Positions 7,081 to 13,482 of a stretch of DNA of 13,482 bases are shown here, piece after piece (the first letter of the stretch is position 1; the number at the start of each line of letters is the position of its first letter). The position numbers and the translations under genes were made by a program. The DNA comes from JBIKLM01 sp044375105. Lineage in GTDB: Bacteria > Planctomycetota > UBA1135 > GCA-002686595. The notes under the pieces are model-generated. The model saw nothing but the letters and a program-made list of their open reading frames with translations. It did not search any database and was not told the origin of the DNA. The stretch lies in the NCBI GenBank assembly GCA_044375105.1, contig JBILNK010000118.1, positions 1-13,482 of the forward strand, read 5' to 3'.

Positions 7081-7690
7081 GCACCCCTGCTGGCGCTGCG
7101 CAGAGCGGCGCCGAGGGATCCGGAGCGCGTCGTCGAGCGGGACGTGGATCTGGCGATGCAACCCCGGGATCCCATGCCGATCCTCGGGCCCAACGGCTCG
7201 GCCAAACGCACGCTGCTGCTGACACTGCCCGGGCTGTCGGTGCCGCTGGCAGGCGAGCGCTGGGCCCGACCGCCGCCACGGGTTCATGGTGCGCAGCCGC
7301 TCGGTTCCATGCCGCAAAACTTCCCTGTCGACCCGGTCTGCCCCGCTTTCTCAGCTCGATCCGCTGCGGTTCGGGGCGCTGCAGCTGCCGCCCAGCTGGC
7401 CGGTCGCTGCCCGCAGTGATTTGTTGCTCGCAAGCAGGTCCCGTCACTCCGCAGTCCTTCTTGGTCTTCAGGAGGCCCTGCGGGCGACTGAAGAGTCGAA
7501 GGGCGCGGCACTGCTCCTGGCTCCATGCATCCAGGGCGCCCGTGCGGCCCGCCGCGGACCGCACCAGGCGGGCGCGGCGCTGCGATCGGCGACCGAACTC
7601 CAGGGCCTCGGCGGGACTCACGATGCGTCTCTGCGGCCTTGCCGGGGACTGGCTGAGCCGCGCGGCCCACACGGCTGCCCGCAGCGGGCA
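7081..7690 (+). pseudogene. Decayed ABC-transporter ATPase, possibly metal-uptake type
   Basis: From 7081 the frame reads LLALRR, then RVVERDVDLAMQPRDP, then ILGPNGSAKRTLLLTLPGL and AGERW. This is the N-terminal half of an ABC ATPase with a Walker A (7186-7218) altered from GPNGSGKSTLL: the essential Gly before Lys is Ala, and the following Ser is Arg. Further on, PLGSMPQNFPVDPVCP (about 7294-7344) matches a Q-loop in the style of Zn/Mn (ZnuC-like) ATPases. This frame stops at 7419. In the next frame, VLLGLQEALRAT (about 7454-7489), ALLLAP (about 7508-7525) and GGTHDASL (about 7610-7633) fall in the order and spacing expected for the post-signature helix, a ruined Walker B and the H-loop. That suggests at least one frameshift. 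The Walker A identification is firm; the frame-shifted half and the metal specificity are tentative. No intact permease or binding-protein gene is adjacent. Confidence 0.6.
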
Positions 7691-7792
7691 CGATTTCCGT
7701 GCTCGGATGCGTTATCTTTGGCTCGGGTCCTGGTTATTGGATCTTTCCTGGCCTGGCCCCGGGGGACTCCTTGGCCAAAACCTAGCTCCAGC

Positions 7793-9484
7793 ATGCAGAT
7801 ACAACCTATCGCCGCGTTTGCGGCCTTCCGCCCCTGTGAGCTTGGAGCCACGGCTCTGTGGGCTCTACCGCTGCTTCTCGCGTCGGCGGCGCCCTCGTGG
7901 GCGCAGGCGTTCAGCTCGGCGCCCGGCCGCGCGGCTCCGGTCGCCCAGTCGGCGGCGCTCCAGCCAGCGCGGACCTCCGACCCGGCCGCATCGCGGCTCG
8001 AGCAGGGCGGCCCCGGTTCCCTGGGCGCGCTGATCGTCCGCTCCGGGCAGCATCTGGTGATCTCCACGGATCCCGAGATCCCGACCGTGTTCGGTCCCGG
8101 CCTGATCGACGGGCCCGTGGACGCCGAGGGCCGGCCGACCCAGGATCCGGCGCGCATCCGGGCTTACTTCGTGGGCCAGCGCGCAAGCTCGAGCGCTGGC
8201 GCGCCTGGCGAGCTGGTGTCGATGTCGGCCCCGCCCGCGCAGGTGGTCGACAGCGGCGTGTTTCAGCTCGGTTCGCTGCTGATCGAAGCTGGAGCGGTCC
8301 TCGATGTGGTCGGCAAGCGGCCCTTGCGCCTGTTGGTCAGCGGCTCCGCCGAAATCGCCGGAACCCTGCGGGTCGATGGGGAAGACGCTTCCGCGCACAC
8401 GGGTGATTTGGGCTTCGGTGGACCCGGAGCGCGCTCGGCCCCCGGCTCCGGCCGCGGTGGCGACGGCGGCGACCGGCCCGATCAGACCGGCACTCAGCTC
8501 GCCCCGGGTTTCGTTGGCAGCACTTTCGTCGGGTTCCTGCACACCCCCGGGGCCCAGGTGGATCCCGATGGCCAGCCGGGGCAGGGGCGCGGGGGCTCGG
8601 TCCCGGTCCCCGGCTTCGACTTCGGCGCGGCCGAGGGCGGCGTGCGCTGGCCGTCCGTGTTTCCTGGTCCCCAGGTCACCGACTTCGGCGGCTTCGTGCC
8701 GAACAACATCTGCTCGAGCGTCCAGGTCGGGCGTCCCGGCGCAGGGGGGAGCTTCTGCTTTCCTGGTACCTCCGGTTCGTACCAGGGCCCCAACCCGATC
8801 ATGGGGGTTGCGCCGGCGCCGCCCCCGGCTTTGCCCGGCACCGCGCTGCTCAAGGCTTCCACGGCCACTCTCGACCCGGATCAGGGCGGTCAGCTGGTCG
8901 GCGGCGCGGGTGGCGGTGGCGGGGGCACCGGCATCGCGGGCACCAAGAACAACGGCATCCTCTTCAACTGCTCCGCCACGCCGCCGGGCTTCCCCATGGT
9001 GCTGATCGAATACATCGACGCCTCCGGCGCCGGCGGCGGCAGCGGCGGTGGTGCGGTGCAGCTGCGGGTCTCCGGTCGCCTGCTTCTCTCCGGCCTGATC
9101 GATGTCTCCGGAGGCCGGGGCGGCGACACCTTCCGACCCAGCTTCCCGGCTTTGGCCGGGTTCTTTTATGGCTCTCCCGGCGGCGGCGGTTCGGGCGGTG
9201 CGCTGCTGCTGCAAGCCAGCCGGCTGGTCTTGACCCCCGGTGCTCCCCATATCGATCTGTCCGGTGGGCCGGGCGGCTCCAACCCGTGGATCGGCGCAGG
9301 CCTGCGCGGTGGCGATGGCGGCCCGGGCATCGTGCAGATCGAAACCGGCGCCGGCCAAGCGCTCGATCCGAACGACGTCCAGCAGGCGATCGTGACCTCT
9401 TCGGGTGCCCCCTTGGTCGGGCTGGTGCAGGCGGACTTCCTGCGGGTCTCCAGCGGTTTCGTGCCGCCGACCAGCGGCTCCTGA
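7793..9484 (+). CDS. Exported glycine-rich protein, probable beta-solenoid
   Basis: I place the start at ATG 7793 because it gives a 563-residue protein with an export signal: a hydrophobic core around ALWALPLLLASAAP, and likely cleavage near S-W-A-Q-A at about 37-39. The frame is open back to 7286, but that extension overlaps the ABC relic. Residues about 75-210 are beta-rich (GALIVRSG..., LLIEAGAVLDVVG, IAGTLRVDGED), suggesting parallel-strand coils. The rest is very Gly-rich with recurring units: YIDASGAGGGSGGG (about 406), LIDVSGGRGGD (about 435), IDLSGGPGG (about 486) and RGGDGGPG (about 505). The I-D-x-SGG turns alternating with short hydrophobic strands (AVQLRVSG, ALLLQAS) are typical of large secreted repeat proteins in planctomycetes and myxobacteria. 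At least three cysteines occur in the 305-395 region. Function is unknown; a cell-surface or matrix role is an inference. No Shine-Dalgarno sequence is visible. Confidence 0.8.
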   Translation: MQIQPIAAFAAFRPCELGATALWALPLLLASAAPSWAQAFSSAPGRAAPVAQSAALQPARTSDPAASRLEQGGPGSLGALIVRSGQHLVISTDPEIPTVFGPGLIDGPVDAEGRPTQDPARIRAYFVGQRASSSAGAPGELVSMSAPPAQVVDSGVFQLGSLLIEAGAVLDVVGKRPLRLLVSGSAEIAGTLRVDGEDASAHTGDLGFGGPGARSAPGSGRGGDGGDRPDQTGTQLAPGFVGSTFVGFLHTPGAQVDPDGQPGQGRGGSVPVPGFDFGAAEGGVRWPSVFPGPQVTDFGGFVPNNICSSVQVGRPGAGGSFCFPGTSGSYQGPNPIMGVAPAPPPALPGTALLKASTATLDPDQGGQLVGGAGGGGGGTGIAGTKNNGILFNCSATPPGFPMVLIEYIDASGAGGGSGGGAVQLRVSGRLLLSGLIDVSGGRGGDTFRPSFPALAGFFYGSPGGGGSGGALLLQASRLVLTPGAPHIDLSGGPGGSNPWIGAGLRGGDGGPGIVQIETGAGQALDPNDVQQAIVTSSGAPLVGLVQADFLRVSSGFVPPTSGS

Positions 9485-9791
9485 AGCGGGGGGGCGGCGT
9501 AGACGCCGGTCCCTTGGCTTGCGGGCTGCTCACAGAGGCCGGTGGGCAACGGCGCGGCCCACCGCGCCGCTTGCGGGTCAGGCAACGAACGCGGCCCGTG
9601 GCCGCCCAAGCGGTCAGCGGGATGTTCGCGGTTGTTGCGAGCCGCCAGCCGTTTCCCTGGAGAGGGCCGCGCTGCGCGCTTTCGCCGCGCGGCCGCTCGC
9701 CTGCCGAGCCGGGACCTCGGCCGTGCCGGCCGGCCGTTGAAACCGGGCTGCTAGGCTTGGGGCGCCGGGCTGCGGTCCGGCATCCCTGCCC
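9485..9791. other. Intergenic region before the EamA transporter gene
   Basis: About 307 bases with no supportable gene: all open frames give arginine/proline-rich translations. It contains the hairpin at 9550-9569. A promoter for the transporter gene should lie in the right-hand part, but I could not identify one. Confidence 0.55.
9550..9569 (+). terminator. Short perfect GC hairpin after the glycine-rich gene
   Basis: Arms 9550-9557 and 9562-9569 are exact reverse complements (8 bp, all G-C) around a CCCA loop, 66 bases past the stop of the glycine-rich gene. There is no T-tract. It could end that transcript, but short GC palindromes are common at this base composition. Confidence 0.35.
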
Positions 9792-10697
9792 GTGTCGCAC
9801 CGCTCCGCGCTCTGGACCATGGTCCTCGTGACCCTGCTGTGGAGCACGGCGGGCATCGTCACGCGCCAACTCGAGCGCGCCCAAGGCCTGGAGGTGACCT
9901 GCCTGCGCAGCGCTTTCAACGGGGCCTTTTTGGTGCTGATCCTGGGAGCGCTGCGCGGGCCGCGCGGGCTCTGGCGCGAGCTCGCGCGCGGCGGTCCGGC
10001 CCTGTGGGGGTCCGGGCTGTGCTGGGCGGTGATGTTCACGGCTTTCATGTGGGCCCTGACCCTGACCAGCGTCGCCAACGTGCTCGTCACCATGGCCGTG
10101 GCGCCGCTCCTGACCGCCCTGGGCGCGCGCCTATGGCTCGGCTATCGCCTGCCGACCCGCACCTGGGCAGCCCTGCTGCTGGCGGCCTTCGGCCTGTGGA
10201 TCCTGTTCGGCGGTGGCTTCGAGTCCCGCAGCTCCCGCGATCTGCTCGGGCTCGGCGTGGCCCTGGCGGTGCCGATGGCCAACGCCGTCAACTGGCTGCT
10301 CTTGCAGCGCTATGCCTTCAGCGGCGGCGCGCCGGCAGCCAGCGGCGCCCGCGATTTCTTGCCCGCGGTGCTGCTCGGGGCCCTGCTGTCCGCCCTGGCG
10401 ACCCTGCCGGCGGCCTGGCCCTTCGAGGCCAGCGGCGCCGACCTGGCCTGGCTGGCGGGCCTGGGCCTGTTCCAACTGGCCGTGCCCTGCCTGCTGATGG
10501 TCGTGGTGGCGCGCGTGCTGCCCGGACCCGAGCTGAGCCTCTTGGCGTTGCTCGAGGTGCTCTTCGGTGTCCTGTGGGCCTGGTGGTTCGCAGGCGAGGT
10601 GCCCGGGCTCGGCGTGCGCCTGGGCGGGGCCCTGGTGTTGCTGGCCCTGGTCGGCGACCAAGCCCTGTCCCTGCGCCGCCGGCCTTTGCCCGCCTGA
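9792..10697 (+). CDS. EamA/DMT-superfamily membrane transporter
   Basis: This 301-residue, strongly hydrophobic protein has the two-repeat layout of the drug/metabolite transporter superfamily. Ten transmembrane helices are expected, five per EamA repeat (about 8-138 and 152-292). Diagnostic segments are LLWSTAGIVTRQL near the N-terminus, the TSVANVLVTMAVAPLLTALGA stretch (roughly 91-112) that ends the first repeat, and the matching LLALLEVLFGVLWAWWFAGE stretch with Glu near its start (roughly 247-267) in the second. The short basic tail is probably cytosolic. Substrates in this family range from amino acids and metabolites to drugs and cannot be predicted here. The chosen GTG start at 9792 gives a normal family N-terminus; ATG at 9819 is an alternative that would cut into helix 1. 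The gene ends only 16 bases from the end of the convergent small membrane-protein gene. Confidence 0.92.
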   Translation: MSHRSALWTMVLVTLLWSTAGIVTRQLERAQGLEVTCLRSAFNGAFLVLILGALRGPRGLWRELARGGPALWGSGLCWAVMFTAFMWALTLTSVANVLVTMAVAPLLTALGARLWLGYRLPTRTWAALLLAAFGLWILFGGGFESRSSRDLLGLGVALAVPMANAVNWLLLQRYAFSGGAPAASGARDFLPAVLLGALLSALATLPAAWPFEASGADLAWLAGLGLFQLAVPCLLMVVVARVLPGPELSLLALLEVLFGVLWAWWFAGEVPGLGVRLGGALVLLALVGDQALSLRRRPLPA

Positions 10698-10713
10698 ACT
10701 CGCGCCGCGGCGG

Positions 10714-11130
10714 CTAGCCTGCGGCGGCTGCTTTTCCCGACCGCTCCGGGCGACGCCGGGGCGGCACCAGCCAGAAGCAGCCGAGCACCAGGGCCATGAA
10801 GCCCACGTAATAGGGCACAAGCTGCTCGATCGACGCCTCCACGTAGAGCAGCTCGCGCGCTAGGCGCGTCATCAGCGGCAAGGCCTCCTGCGGTTCGCCT
10901 GCCGAAAAGCGCAGCTCGTGCTCCCAGGTCGTCAGCGGGCAGGGGTAGCCGACCAGCGCTTCGAGCACCGGCACCGCGATCATGCCGAGATGCAGACAGC
11001 GCAGCCAGGGCCAGCGCACCCAGCCCCACCCGCGCCAGCCCCCCAGCAGAACCAGCGGCGGGACGAGCAGCACGATGACCACGTAGCCGAGGTGCAGGTA
11101 CAGCAACAGGTCCGCCAGCCGAGCTTCCAT
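10714..11130 (-). CDS. Small DUF2784-like membrane protein
   Basis: This 138-residue protein has about four hydrophobic segments (roughly 6-30, 42-60, 80-95 weak, 103-123). Its hallmark is G-Y-P-C-P-L-T-T-W-E-H-E-L-R (61-74), which closely matches the W-x-C-P-L-T-x-x-E-x-x-L-R box of DUF2784. The N-terminal L-L-Y-L-H-L and the late Y-V-E-A-S-I-E-Q-L-V-P-Y segment also fit the family, whose members are small inner-membrane proteins without known function. It is a little longer than typical members because of a Gly/Trp-rich insertion near 30-41 and a basic, alanine-ending tail. It converges on the EamA gene with a 16-base gap and is divergent from the acetyltransferase gene. No Shine-Dalgarno sequence is seen; the start was chosen because it places the first helix at the N-terminus. 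Confidence 0.82.
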   Translation of the reverse strand: MEARLADLLLYLHLGYVVIVLLVPPLVLLGGWRGWGWVRWPWLRCLHLGMIAVPVLEALVGYPCPLTTWEHELRFSAGEPQEALPLMTRLARELLYVEASIEQLVPYYVGFMALVLGCFWLVPPRRRPERSGKAAAAG

Positions 11131-11381
11131 CGTTGCGCGCGCCAGGCCGGGATTGTGCGTCCCGGCTGCCCGCAGGGCCTGCGAAATCCAGGCTCGGGCC
11201 TGGCACCGGGTCCGATACCCGGCGCGGGGCGTACCCCGGGGGTTTCCCCGACCAGGCCCAGGGAGCCGGCACTTTTTTCTGGCGCCCCTGCAGTGGTCCA
11301 GGGGGCAATTCAGGCACCGAACCCCCAGGAAGCGCTGAAATAGAGCCCCCTGCGTCGATAATCAAGGTGCGCTCTGCGCCC
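11131..11381. promoter_or_regulatory. Divergent intergenic region, DUF2784 gene and acetyltransferase gene
   Basis: About 250 bases separate two divergent starts. Although the acetyltransferase frame is open back to 11133, that extension is Gly/Pro/Arg-rich and unlike any acetyltransferase N-terminus, so I treat it as non-coding. A T6 run lies at about 11273-11278. Promoters for both genes are expected here, but no clear boxes were found. Confidence 0.35.
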
Positions 11382-11954
11382 ATGTCCTGCTCCACGATGG
11401 ACGCTTTGCCCCCTAGCCAGCCCAGCTTCTGGGGCCTCGTGCGCGAGGACCTGGAGGCCCACGAGGGCGACTGGTTCCGCCCTGGGTTCCGGGCGCTGCT
11501 GGCCTACCGCTTCGGAGTCTGGCGCATGGGGGTCAAGAGCCGGGCGATCCGCGCGCCGCTTTCGCTGCTCTACCGCTGGATGTTCCGGCGCGTGCGCGAT
11601 CGCTACGGGATCGAGCTGCCCTATTCCGTGACCGTCGGGCGGCGGGTCGTCTTCGAGCACCAGAGCGGGATCGTGATCCACGGGTCCTCGGTGATCGGCG
11701 ACGGCTGCGTCATCCGCCAGAACGTGACCCTCGGCAATCGCCATCCGGACCGGCCCTACGACGCGCCGATCCTCGGGCGCCACGTCAACGTCGGCGCTGG
11801 CGCGGTGATCCTCGGCCGCGTGCACATCGGCGACCACGCCTCGATCGGCGCCAACGCGGTCGTGCTGATCGACGTCCCGCCCGGCGCCACCGCGGTGGGG
11901 GTCCCGGCCCAGGTCCTGGGAGCCATCTCGGACCTGCGTCTGGCCAGCGAGTGA
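11382..11954 (+). CDS. Short serine O-acetyltransferase-like hexapeptide-repeat enzyme
   Basis: From ATG 11382 the protein has 190 residues. A weak AAGG lies 12 bases before this ATG; ATG 11397 is a possible alternative start. An N-terminal helical segment (F-W-G-L-V-R-E-D-L-E-A-H, 16-27) is followed by Y-R-F-G-V-W-R-M-G and then a left-handed beta-helix of hexapeptide repeats (about 78-180). The core E92-H93-Q-S-G-I-V-I-H100-G is the serine acetyltransferase active-site region, with H93 corresponding to the catalytic His of CysE. It is followed by the VIGDGCVIRQNVTLG repeats and the closing A-V-G-V-P-A-Q-V-L-G. It would acetylate serine with acetyl-CoA to make O-acetylserine for cysteine synthesis. 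However, it lacks the long helical N-terminus of E. coli CysE and resembles short forms found in exopolysaccharide clusters, so a sugar or other hydroxyl acceptor is possible. No cysK-like gene is nearby. Confidence 0.87.
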   Translation: MSCSTMDALPPSQPSFWGLVREDLEAHEGDWFRPGFRALLAYRFGVWRMGVKSRAIRAPLSLLYRWMFRRVRDRYGIELPYSVTVGRRVVFEHQSGIVIHGSSVIGDGCVIRQNVTLGNRHPDRPYDAPILGRHVNVGAGAVILGRVHIGDHASIGANAVVLIDVPPGATAVGVPAQVLGAISDLRLASE

Positions 11955-12240
11955 GCCAGGGGCGCGCCCGGCGCGACCCCCGGGCCGATCGGCCTCCTGC
12001 CGGCCGCACGCCGCTCGTAGGTTCTTGTGTTTTCTTTGCGGCCTGCTGCTCGAGGAGTCCCGCGCCGGGCCCTGCGAGTTTGGAGCCCGCAGCGGATCCC
12101 TGTCGGGCAAGCACTCCTAGACCCACCGGATTTCTGAAGCCCCAAACAGAGCGCCGGCGGGGCGCTCGAAAAGCGCCCCGCCGGCGGCATGGAACCGGAT
12201 CGTCAGCCGGCCAGGGTCGCCGGCCAAACGGCGGCACGCC
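11955..12240. other. Intergenic region between convergent genes
   Basis: About 286 bases between the acetyltransferase stop and the HEAT-protein stop, with no supportable gene. It includes a 12-base perfect palindrome (GGCCGATCGGCC, 11983-11994), a T-rich patch at about 12021-12040 that could help terminate the acetyltransferase transcript, and the strong hairpin at 12152-12186. Confidence 0.55.
12152..12186 (-). terminator. 15-bp perfect hairpin ending the HEAT-protein transcript
   Basis: Arms 12152-12166 and 12172-12186 are exact reverse complements (15 bp) around a five-base CGAAA loop. It lies 54 bases past the stop of the minus-strand HEAT gene. On that strand the stem is followed within a few bases by TCTGTTT, a short T-rich stretch, so it looks like an intrinsic terminator for the minus strand. 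It may also block read-through from the acetyltransferase side. Confidence 0.65.
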
Positions 12241-13482
12241 TCACAGCAGGAAGTTCCACAGCGTGTTCTGCCAGTCGGGCATGGCGCCGGGGTTGATCGA
12301 GCGCGCCAGGCGGCCGATCGAATAGTGCTGGCCGTCCTCGAGCAGTACGCCCAGGGCCTCGAGGGCCGCGGCCTCCGCGGCGGGGGGCAGCTGGCCGCCC
12401 TCGCACAGGTTCAGCAGCCCTTCGATGGCCTCGTTGCTGCCGTGCAGCCCCAGGGCCGCGGCGTATTGCAGGCGCAGCTCCACGTTGGGGGCTTCGGCCA
12501 GCGTGGCGAGCAACAGCGGCGCGTCGGCGGGGTCCCCTTGCAGGCCCAGCGCTTGGGCCGCGGCCAGCTCGGCGAAGGGCGCCTTCTCGCGGGCCAATTG
12601 GCGCCGCAGGGCGGCCTTGGCCGGTTCGCCGCCGATGAGACCCAGGGCCAGGGCGGCGAAATGGCGCTCCTGCTCGGAGCCCGATGCTTCGAGCAAGCCG
12701 GTCAGCAGCTCGACCGCCTGTCCGTCTATGGCCAGTCCCAGGGCCAGAGCGGTCGCTTGGGTCACGTCCGCGCCGCGGGCTCCAGCCAGCAGCTTGCGCA
12801 GCGCCGTGCGGCTCTCCGCGTCGCTGTCCTGCCGGGCTTGCAGGCCGAGGGCCAGGGCCGCGAAGGGCCGCACCATGCCGCTCTCTCGCGCCAGGATCTC
12901 GCGCAGGAAGCGGCCGGCCTCCGGACCGCCGCGGCGGCCGATCGAAAGCAGCAGATAACCGCGCGTCAGCTGCTCCGCTTCGAGGTCCGCGGCGGTTTGC
13001 AGGGCCTGCAGCGCCAGGGGCTCGGGCACGTGGCCGAGGGCCAGGGCGGCCGAGCGGCGCACTTCTAGCTGACGGTCCCCGAGGGCGTCCTGCAGGGCGC
13101 GCAGGGTCTCCGCGTCGCCGAAGGCGCGCAGGGACTCGGCGGCGCGGCAGCGCACCGCCTGGGAGACCTTCAGGTCCTCGAGCCAGGCCAGCGCCTGGAC
13201 GCGCAGGCCGGCGCTGGGCACCAGCTGGGCGAAGCCCAGGGCGCCCAGGCGATCCTGGGTGGACTGCAGCGAGCGCGCTTCGTTCCCGATCAGGGTCTCG
13301 AGGTCCTCCGGAGCGCCCTGCAGGCGCGCCAGGCCGAGCCCCAGGGAGGCGTAGTAGCGCGCCAGCGGCGAGATGCGTTCGGCGCGGGTCTGGTCCTTGA
13401 CGATCTCGGCCAGCAGCCGCAGGGCGTCCGGGCGCGGAGACAGGCCGAGTCCGAGCAGCGCCCCATGGCGAACGGCGCCGGA
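12241..13482 (-). CDS. HEAT-repeat protein, C-terminal part (start outside window)
   Basis: The frame stays open from the stop at 12241 to the right edge, giving at least 413 residues with the N-terminus missing. The whole visible part is built of helical-pair repeats of roughly 30-38 residues. Recurring phrases such as RRSAALALG, VRPFAALALGL, RHFAALALGL, ELAAAQALGL and LQYAAALGLHG mark at least eight to ten HEAT/PBS-lyase-type repeats. The last about 25 residues (IGRLARSINPGAMPDWQNTLWNFLL) depart from the pattern and may cap the solenoid. Such proteins are protein-interaction scaffolds; no catalytic motif is seen. An internal GTG at 13221 could be mistaken for a start, but the repeats run on upstream of it (GLGLSPRPDALRLLAEIV near the edge), so the gene is clearly longer. 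Whether it has a signal peptide cannot be judged from this window. Confidence 0.92.
   Translation of the reverse strand, partial: SGAVRHGALLGLGLSPRPDALRLLAEIVKDQTRAERISPLARYYASLGLGLARLQGAPEDLETLIGNEARSLQSTQDRLGALGFAQLVPSAGLRVQALAWLEDLKVSQAVRCRAAESLRAFGDAETLRALQDALGDRQLEVRRSAALALGHVPEPLALQALQTAADLEAEQLTRGYLLLSIGRRGGPEAGRFLREILARESGMVRPFAALALGLQARQDSDAESRTALRKLLAGARGADVTQATALALGLAIDGQAVELLTGLLEASGSEQERHFAALALGLIGGEPAKAALRRQLAREKAPFAELAAAQALGLQGDPADAPLLLATLAEAPNVELRLQYAAALGLHGSNEAIEGLLNLCEGGQLPPAAEAAALEALGVLLEDGQHYSIGRLARSINPGAMPDWQNTLWNFLL

Noticed and set aside
6283..7317. Minus-strand open frame of 344 codons across the kelch gene end and the relic region
   Set aside because: Its composition is rich in Arg, Pro, Ser and Gly with no motif, it overlaps a certain gene on the other strand, and the ABC motifs lie on the plus strand.
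7286..7792. N-terminal extension of the glycine-rich protein back to 7286
   Set aside because: It would place about 169 residues, including ABC-ATPase-like remnants, before a clear signal peptide. ATG 7793 is the sensible start.
7865..9358. Minus-strand open frame of 497 codons opposite the glycine-rich gene
   Set aside because: It is an antisense shadow: its His/Arg/Ala/Gly composition merely mirrors the plus-strand repeats, whereas the plus strand has an export signal and regular strands.
11133..11381. N-terminal extension of the acetyltransferase by 83 codons
   Set aside because: The extension is Gly/Pro/Arg-rich, resembles no acetyltransferase N-terminus and occupies the divergent promoter region.
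12325..13400. Plus-strand open frames opposite the HEAT-repeat gene
   Set aside because: Their Gln/Gly/Leu/Arg-rich translations are the antisense image of the Leu/Ala repeat codons, with no independent support.

Overview
The window is about 70% GC and probably comes from a Planctomycetota-like bacterium. This is an inference from gene style: secreted kelch and glycine-rich proteins with no sorting anchor, a recurrent 'VPN-x-P-x-L-x-G' extracellular module, HEAT-repeat proteins, and starts that lack good Shine-Dalgarno sequences. No rRNA, tRNA, CRISPR array or intact mobile element was seen. A myxobacterial or acidobacterial origin cannot be excluded.

Layout, left to right. (1) 171-1352 (+) is a single-gene arsenate-detoxification protein: an aquaglyceroporin channel fused to a C-terminal arsenate reductase of the low-molecular-weight phosphatase type. 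(2) 4660-1653 (-) is a probable two-gene unit: a large exported alpha/beta hydrolase with accessory domains, then a small exported protein of unknown function. (3) Divergent from it, 4963-6495 (+) encodes an exported kelch beta-propeller. The divergent proteins share a related N-terminal module, so they may belong to one extracellular system. (4) 6496-7792 has no intact gene but holds gene debris. The clearest piece is a decayed ABC-transporter ATPase, with a corrupted Walker A, a Q-loop and a probable frameshifted C-terminal half. (5) 7793-9484 (+) is an exported glycine-rich, probably beta-solenoid protein. (6) 9792-10697 (+) is an EamA-type transporter, converging on 11130-10714 (-), a small DUF2784-like membrane protein. 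(7) 11382-11954 (+) is a short serine-O-acetyltransferase-like hexapeptide-repeat enzyme. (8) 13482-12241 (-) is the C-terminal part of a HEAT-repeat protein whose start lies beyond the right edge.

The genes do not form one pathway. The most coherent groups are the self-contained arsenic gene and the divergent secreted-protein locus. The most notable points are the channel-enzyme fusion with its altered first NPA box, the shared module across the divergent secreted genes, and the ABC-transporter relic. Strong hairpins lie between several genes and probably end transcription; only two have a T-rich tract.
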